The translations under genes and the position numbers were made by a program. From Hyphomicrobiales bacterium (GTDB lineage: Bacteria; Pseudomonadota; Alphaproteobacteria; Rhizobiales; Aestuariivirgaceae), in contig JANXRO010000293.1 in NCBI GenBank assembly GCA_025356765.1, positions 1 to 10,877 on the forward strand: 10,877 nt of DNA, read 5' to 3'. This document shows positions 7,101-10,877 of the stretch, piece after piece; within the stretch, counting starts at the first letter, position 1; each line of letters opens with the position of its first letter. Under the pieces are notes generated by a model. The model made no database searches, was not told the DNA's origin, and saw nothing but the letters and a program-made list of their open reading frames with translations.

Positions 7101-8285
7101 ATGGCCCAAGCTTCCCTTAAAGTTCAACCCGTTGCTGCCTTGCCTTATGATGCAGCAGAACTATCCAAAACTTGGAATTCAGACACGCCCGTGTTTTGCT
7201 TTTCAGCAAAAGCCTTGGCGGCCCGCGCGCGCGTGTTTCTGGATGGGTTTAAAGGAGAAGTTACTTTTGCCGTAAAATCCAGCCCCTCGGTGGAGGTGAT
7301 TGAAACTTTGGCAGGCCTTGGCATTAAATCTTGGGATGTGGCCTCAGTGCAAGAAATGAAACTGGTGCACAGTGTGCAACCGGAAGCGCATTTTCATTAT
7401 CATAACCCCGTTAAATCGCGCCGCGAAATTGAGGCGGCATACAAAACCTATAATTGTCGCCGCTTCGTGGTCGATTGCCGTGAAGAGCTTGCCAAAATTG
7501 TTGCCATTGTGGGTGAAGATCGCAACATTGAAATTGCCGTGCGTTTTGTTTTGCCACGTGATCGTGGCGCATCGGCGCATGATTTTTCAACCAAATTTGG
7601 TGCACCCGAACACATTGCGGTTGAACTTTTAAAAAGTGTTGCAGCCCTTGGCTTCACGCCTATCCTTACATTTCATCCGGGTTCACAATCCAAAGATCCG
7701 CAAGTCTATGCCCGCCATATTGAAGCGGCATCACGCATCGCCAAACTGGCCGATGTGAAAATCAAAACCTTGAATGTTGGTGGAGGTTTTCCAGCAGATT
7801 ACGAATTGTCCAAAGCGCCAGAACCTGATGTTTATTTCCGCATGATTGAAGTTGCGAGAGATTTGCATTTTGCTGGCGCTGATAAGCCAACACTGGAATG
7901 TGAACCCGGCCGCGGCTTGGTGGCTTCCTGCATGTCTCTATTGGTTTCGGTCAAACTTGTTTGCACAGATGGAGACGATATTTTCATCACCGATGGCGTC
8001 TACGGCGGCTTGATGGAATATATGCAAGTGCCTGAACTAAAGCCACCTCACCGAACTATTCGCAACGGCAAAACGCTAGGTGGCCCGATCAAATCTTGGA
8101 AAGTGTTTGGCCCAACGTGTGACCCATTGGATGTTCTGCCCCACAATCTGGATTTTCCAGTAAACTTGGCTGAAGGTGACTATGTGGAATTTGGCATGTT
8201 GGGCGCTTATGGAATTTCGACCATGACAAATTTCAACGGCTATGGCGGCAACCCCATCGTGCGCGTTGAGAGCACCACGGTATAA
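7101..8285 (+). CDS. Fold-type III PLP decarboxylase, ornithine decarboxylase family
   Basis: A protein of 394 residues of the alanine-racemase-fold (group IV) decarboxylases, which make putrescine from ornithine, or cadaverine from lysine in some members. Family landmarks are in order: the PLP-binding Lys59 in TFAVKSSP; WDVASVQEM; HYHNPVKSRREI; TFHPGSQSKDP with the PLP-stacking His; the phosphate-binding LNVGGGFP; ECEPGRGLVA; DGVYGG; and catalytic Cys340 in GPTCDPLD. GPTCD-x-LD favours ornithine/lysine over diaminopimelate decarboxylase, which usually reads GP.CES.D. The enzyme is a cytoplasmic dimer with active sites shared between subunits. ATG at 7101 has AGGAG 10 nt upstream. It is divergent from an Lrp/AsnC regulator that probably controls it in response to an amino acid. 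Some motifs (FHPGSQ, AVKSSP) differ from classical enzymes, so ornithine is likely but not certain as substrate. The last codons are duplicated just downstream. Confidence 0.9.
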   Translation: MAQASLKVQPVAALPYDAAELSKTWNSDTPVFCFSAKALAARARVFLDGFKGEVTFAVKSSPSVEVIETLAGLGIKSWDVASVQEMKLVHSVQPEAHFHYHNPVKSRREIEAAYKTYNCRRFVVDCREELAKIVAIVGEDRNIEIAVRFVLPRDRGASAHDFSTKFGAPEHIAVELLKSVAALGFTPILTFHPGSQSKDPQVYARHIEAASRIAKLADVKIKTLNVGGGFPADYELSKAPEPDVYFRMIEVARDLHFAGADKPTLECEPGRGLVASCMSLLVSVKLVCTDGDDIFITDGVYGGLMEYMQVPELKPPHRTIRNGKTLGGPIKSWKVFGPTCDPLDVLPHNLDFPVNLAEGDYVEFGMLGAYGISTMTNFNGYGGNPIVRVESTTV

Positions 8286-8316
8286 AAGCGCGCGTTGAGA
8301 GCACCACTGTTTAAAA
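8259..8316 (+). repeat. 29-bp tandem duplication of the decarboxylase 3' end
   Basis: Positions 8259-8287 and 8288-8316 are two adjacent copies of 29 bp that differ at three positions. The first copy contains the last codons and the TAA stop of the decarboxylase. The second lies outside the gene, yet read on its own it still encodes RVESTTV and TAA, with Thr ACG changed to ACT and Val GTA changed to GTT. It marks a small tandem duplication or a recombination scar. Confidence 0.9.
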
Positions 8317-8356
8317 AAATTAAGCCCCGCTGCGACACATTTGCGCCAGCGGGGCT
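8313..8356. terminator. Strong hairpin after the decarboxylase, T-tract on the minus strand
   Basis: AGCCCCGCTG (8323-8332) and CAGCGGGGCT (8347-8356) form a perfect 10-bp GC-rich stem with a 14-nt loop. On the minus strand it is followed by TAA and seven Ts (8319-8313), a good intrinsic terminator for leftward transcripts. On the plus strand no T-run follows, so it would end the decarboxylase transcript less efficiently or serve as a protective 3' hairpin. It lies 37 nt after the decarboxylase stop. Confidence 0.75.
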
Positions 8357-8394
8357 CCCATTATACAATGGCTTGGTCGAGTTTCAGCTTGAAC

Positions 8395-8416
8395 TGGTTC
8401 GGTTCTAACCGAACCA
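8395..8416. repeat. Perfect 22-bp dyad (operator-like or RNA hairpin)
   Basis: TGGTTCGGTT and AACCGAACCA are perfect 10-bp inverted arms around a 2-bp centre. The short centre favours a protein-bound operator over an RNA hairpin. It falls in the gap between the decarboxylase and uvrA. On the minus strand it overlaps the start of an 18-codon ORF (8417-8361, beginning MVRLEPNQF) whose stop lies 4 nt before the hairpin at 8356. That ORF has no ribosome binding site, so it is not called as a gene. No known regulator's site is recognised. Confidence 0.6.
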
Positions 8417-8510
8417 TGGAGACGGTTTAACGTCACAAAATAAAATACAATTTTTGATAGGGCAATTCGTTTAGAGCTTTTGATATTCAGTCAACAGTTA
8501 AACGAAAGGT

Positions 8511-8530
8511 GATCACGTTTCGTCGTGATC
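8511..8530. repeat. Hairpin next to the 7-codon ORF
   Basis: GATCACG and CGTGATC form a perfect 7-bp stem around a 6-nt loop. On the minus strand it begins 1 nt after the TGA of the 7-codon ORF at 8532-8555, as a leader-peptide attenuator or small-RNA stem might. The trailing sequence is only moderately T-rich, so it is not a clear terminator. Confidence 0.55.
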
Positions 8531-8531
8531 G

Positions 8532-8555
8532 TCAGTGGTAATTTGGTGGAGTCAT
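8532..8555 (-). CDS. Possible 7-residue leader peptide ORF
   Basis: A consensus Shine-Dalgarno AAGGAG (8566-8561) sits 5 nt before an ATG that opens a 7-codon frame (M-T-P-P-N-Y-H) ending in TGA. A hairpin follows directly. Such a strong ribosome binding site in a gene-free region is unlikely to be chance alone, but the peptide has no run of a regulatory amino acid and no obvious downstream gene to attenuate. In the same frame, after several stops, lies the 18-codon ORF near 8417-8361, so a decayed small gene is another reading. Confidence 0.3.
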   Translation of the reverse strand: MTPPNYH

Positions 8556-8619
8556 AGCTGCTCCTTCAAAGTTGATCTTAGGGTTTCAAATCAGCACCAA
8601 CCACGATTGCTGATAGTTT

Positions 8620-8648
8620 CAGAATGGACTCATCGCAAAAAATGTCAA
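8620..8648 (-). promoter_or_regulatory. Possible minus-strand promoter in the gap
   Basis: A perfect TTGACA (8648-8643) is followed after a 16-17 nt spacer by a weak -10-like CATTCT/ATTCTG. Transcription from here would run leftward through the AAGGAG and 7-codon ORF to the minus-strand terminator ending near 8313, a transcript of about 300 nt. The weak -10 keeps this tentative. Confidence 0.3.
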
Positions 8649-8765
8649 GTTAATTTCAAACCTTGTCCTCTTGCCTTCGGCTGCTTACATCAGTTTAAAT
8701 CTTTGCCACTTGGCGCAATCTCTCCAGCAATCCCACGCGTAAAAGCCGCAATAACAATTGCAAGT

Positions 8766-8780
8766 GTTCACGCTTTATTC
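8766..8780 (+). promoter_or_regulatory. Possible alphaproteobacterial LexA (SOS) box before uvrA
   Basis: GTTCACGCTTTATTC matches the alphaproteobacterial LexA consensus GTTC-N7-GTTC in seven of eight defined positions (ATTC instead of GTTC in the second half). It ends 12 nt before the uvrA ATG. uvrA is a classical LexA target, which supports the reading, but the mismatch and closeness to the start codon leave it uncertain. Confidence 0.35.
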
Positions 8781-8792
8781 TAGGCAGTTCTC

Positions 8793-10877
8793 ATGTCATA
8801 CAAACGAGTCATTTCTGTTCAGGGTGCCCGCGAGCACAATCTGAAAAACATCTCCGTTGATCTGCCCCGCGATAAGCTGATCGTGTTCACCGGCCTTTCA
8901 GGTTCGGGCAAATCTTCGCTGGCCTTTGACACCATTTATGCCGAAGGCCAGCGCCGCTATGTGGAAAGCCTTTCGGCCTATGCCCGCCAGTTTTTGGAAA
9001 TGCAGCAAAAACCTGATGTCGATCAGATTGATGGGCTCTCACCAGCCATTTCGATTGAGCAAAAAACCACCAGCAAAAACCCGCGCTCAACTGTAGGCAC
9101 GGTGACAGAGATTTATGATTATCTGCGCCTGCTGTTTGCCCGCGTGGGCATACCCTATTCGCCAGCAACAGGCCTACCGATTGAGGCCCAAACCGTAACC
9201 CAAATGGTTGATCGCACCTTGGCCCTGCCCGAAGGTACCAGGCTTTATCTGCTGGCCCCCGTGGTGCGCGGCCGCAAGGGCGAATATCGCAAAGAATTTG
9301 CCGATTATCAGAAGAAGGGTTTCCAACGCGTCAAAGTTGATGGCCAGTTCTATGAAATTGACGCTGTGCCAACCCTCGATAAAAAATTTAAACATGATAT
9401 TGATGTGGTGGTAGATCGCCTCGTGGTCAAAGCTGATTTGGCCACGCGTCTCGCTGACTCATTTGAAACAGCTCTTAAACTTGCTGATGGTTTGGCCATT
9501 GCTGAATTTGCCGATAAGCCCCTGCCCGCATCACAAACACAAGAAGACAGCGCCAACAAGTCTGCCAATGAAACGCATGAACGCGTGATCTTCTCCCAGC
9601 GTTTTGCCTGCCCGGTTTCAGGCTTCACGATTGATGAGATTGAACCGCGTATATTCTCTTTCAACAATCCATTCGGTGCCTGCCCGGCCTGTGATGGGCT
9701 TGGCACAGAACTAAAATTTGAAGCGGATATGATTGTGCCAGATCAAAGCCTTTCCCTGCGTGAAGGGGCCATCGCCCCTTGGGCCAAAACCGGGGCCACC
9801 TCGCCCTATTACACCCAAACTTTGGAAGCTTTGGCCAAGCACTATAAATTCTCCATGACAACGGCATGGAACAAGCTTTCCAAACAAGCACGTGAAGTAG
9901 TGCTCAATGGCACGGGCGAAGAAGAAGTCACCATCACCTATGATGATGGCTTGCGTTCTTACAAAACCAAAAAAGCCTTTGAAGGTGTCATCGGCAACAT
10001 TGAACGGCGCTGGCGCGAAACCGATTCTGAATGGATGCGCGAAGAGCTGGCGCAATATCAATCGGACCATGAATGCCAAACCTGCCACGGCTTTCGCCTG
10101 AAGCCACAAACACTGGCCATCAAAATTGCCGGCTTGCACATTGCCCAAGTATCTAAATTTTCCATCCGCAATGCTGATGTTTGGTTCCGCGAACTGTCAT
10201 CCAAACTTACGCCAAAACAAAATGAAATCGCCGTGCGAATTTTAAAAGAAATTCGTGATCGTTTGAAATTTCTGGTGGATGTGGGGCTGGAATATCTGTC
10301 GCTCAGCCGCGTGTCTGGCACATTGTCGGGCGGTGAAAGCCAGCGCATTCGCTTGGCCTCGCAAATCGGTTCTGGCCTTACAGGCGTGCTTTATGTGTTG
10401 GATGAACCCTCCATCGGTCTGCACCAGCGAGACAATGAACGCTTGCTCAAAACCCTCACCCATCTGCGTGATATTGGCAACACAGTGATTGTGGTTGAAC
10501 ATGATGAAGACGCCATTCGCATGGCCGATTTCATGTTGGATATTGGCCCCGGCGCTGGTGTGAACGGCGGCCACATTGTGGCCCAAGGCACGCCCCAAGA
10601 AGTGATGGCAAACCCCAACAGCCTCACGGGCCAATATCTCACGGGCTTTCAACAAGTGCCCATCCCGCGCAATCGCCGTAAATGGGAAAAGAACCGCTCC
10701 ATTCGTGTAACCGGTGCCCGCGCCAACAATCTGAAAAACATCAGTGCGGAAATTCCCTTGGGCATTTTCACCTGCATCACTGGCGTTTCCGGCGGCGGCA
10801 AATCCACCTTGATTGTGGATACGGTTTATCGTGCATTGGCCCGCAAGCTGATGGGCTCTCGTGAAGCGCCATTGGCC
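8793..10877 (+). CDS. uvrA: UvrA, excinuclease ABC subunit A (partial, 3' end outside window)
   Basis: The frame is open for 695 codons to the right edge, out of about 950-980 expected. UvrA is the DNA-damage-sensing ATPase of nucleotide excision repair; it forms a dimer and loads UvrB on lesions. Visible in order: MSYKRVISVQGAREHNLKNI; Walker A-I GLSGSGKSS at 34-42; RRYVESLSAYARQFLE; the UvrB-binding and insertion region; the first zinc module with Cys273, Cys297 and Cys300 but Ser276 where E. coli has a fourth Cys; a further C-x2-C at 428/431; the ABC signature LSGGESQR at 511-518; Walker B with DEPSIGLHQRD from 537; and the start of the second ATPase half with GARANNLKNI and Walker A-II GVSGGGKST at 664-672. 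Start at ATG 8793, with a weak AGG 8 nt upstream. A near-consensus LexA box just upstream suggests SOS control. Confidence 0.98.
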   Translation, partial: MSYKRVISVQGAREHNLKNISVDLPRDKLIVFTGLSGSGKSSLAFDTIYAEGQRRYVESLSAYARQFLEMQQKPDVDQIDGLSPAISIEQKTTSKNPRSTVGTVTEIYDYLRLLFARVGIPYSPATGLPIEAQTVTQMVDRTLALPEGTRLYLLAPVVRGRKGEYRKEFADYQKKGFQRVKVDGQFYEIDAVPTLDKKFKHDIDVVVDRLVVKADLATRLADSFETALKLADGLAIAEFADKPLPASQTQEDSANKSANETHERVIFSQRFACPVSGFTIDEIEPRIFSFNNPFGACPACDGLGTELKFEADMIVPDQSLSLREGAIAPWAKTGATSPYYTQTLEALAKHYKFSMTTAWNKLSKQAREVVLNGTGEEEVTITYDDGLRSYKTKKAFEGVIGNIERRWRETDSEWMREELAQYQSDHECQTCHGFRLKPQTLAIKIAGLHIAQVSKFSIRNADVWFRELSSKLTPKQNEIAVRILKEIRDRLKFLVDVGLEYLSLSRVSGTLSGGESQRIRLASQIGSGLTGVLYVLDEPSIGLHQRDNERLLKTLTHLRDIGNTVIVVEHDEDAIRMADFMLDIGPGAGVNGGHIVAQGTPQEVMANPNSLTGQYLTGFQQVPIPRNRRKWEKNRSIRVTGARANNLKNISAEIPLGIFTCITGVSGGGKSTLIVDTVYRALARKLMGSREAPLA

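Larger units (their letters stand above)
8357..8792. other. Gene-free gap between the decarboxylase and uvrA
   Basis: This 436-bp stretch is AT-richer than its neighbours and has no protein-coding frame I can support. The longest plus-strand frame (8535-8783) starts at GTG without a ribosome binding site and resembles nothing. On the minus strand it holds a promoter-like TTGACA, a strong Shine-Dalgarno with a 7-codon ORF, a hairpin and a 22-bp dyad, listed separately. The uvrA promoter must also lie here, but no clear -35/-10 pair is visible for it. Confidence 0.7.

Noticed and set aside
6987..7127. Longer Lrp/AsnC protein starting at 7127
   Set aside because: It would overlap the start of the divergent decarboxylase and its RBS, and the extra 47 residues do not resemble the family.
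8391..8416. LexA box among the GTTC/GAAC words near 8391-8416
   Set aside because: The spacing does not give GTTC-N7-GTTC or its complement. The words arise from the 22-bp palindrome.
8535..8783. 82-residue plus-strand frame upstream of uvrA
   Set aside because: GTG start without SD, odd composition rich in Cys, His and Ser, no recognisable family. Treated as intergenic.
8823..10742. Near-identical DNA near 8823-8852 and 10713-10742
   Set aside because: Both encode GAR-x2-NLKNI at the start of the two ATPase halves of UvrA. This is the known internal duplication of the protein, not a mobile or recent repeat.
1..10877. Mobile elements, CRISPR arrays, tRNA or rRNA genes
   Set aside because: No transposase or integrase coding, no regularly spaced repeats, and no tRNA-like or rRNA-like sequence was recognised on either strand.

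Overview
The window looks like a piece of chromosome from an alphaproteobacterium, probably of the Hyphomicrobiales/Rhizobiales type. The clues are the degQ-rarA gene pair, a UvrA with lineage-typical wording (its first zinc module reads CPVS), a group IV ornithine-decarboxylase-like enzyme divergent from an Lrp/AsnC regulator, and a secreted Ala/Pro-rich protein with Cys-bounded modules. These are family-level judgements made by eye; no database search was possible. Base composition looks roughly balanced, and there is no sign of transposases, integrases, tRNA/rRNA genes or CRISPR.

Layout from left to right. (1) Positions 1-2909, minus strand: a probable three-gene operon, read right to left, of a UPF0303/HbpS-like protein, a TauE/SafE-type membrane exporter (start and stop codons overlap) and a secreted von Willebrand factor A protein that runs off the left edge. 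(2) 3062-3766, plus strand: a secreted protein with three Cys-x25/26-Cys modules joined by Ala/Pro linkers, closed by a strong intrinsic terminator at 3789-3817. (3) 6986-3831, minus strand: an Lrp/AsnC regulator, a periplasmic DegP/DegQ-type serine protease and the RarA/MgsA replication-repair ATPase, closely spaced or overlapping, so probably one transcript. (4) 7101-8285, plus strand: a fold-type III PLP decarboxylase of the ornithine decarboxylase family, divergent from the lrp gene. A perfect 15-bp palindrome lies between them. (5) 8286-8792: a gap of about 500 bp with no convincing long gene. It holds a 29-bp tandem copy of the decarboxylase 3' end, a strong hairpin whose T-tract lies on the minus strand, a perfect 22-bp dyad, and a minus-strand TTGACA / AAGGAG / 7-codon ORF / hairpin series that could be a small RNA or leader-peptide gene. 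(6) 8793-10877, plus strand: the first 695 codons of uvrA, cut by the right edge.

How the parts fit: lrp and the decarboxylase form a regulator-target pair, and the lrp product probably also controls itself through the shared palindrome. DegQ (envelope protein quality control), RarA (stalled replication forks) and UvrA (nucleotide excision repair) are housekeeping genes. The least explained parts are the UPF0303-TauE-VWA operon, the Cys-module protein and the minus-strand signals in the 8.3-8.65 kb gap.
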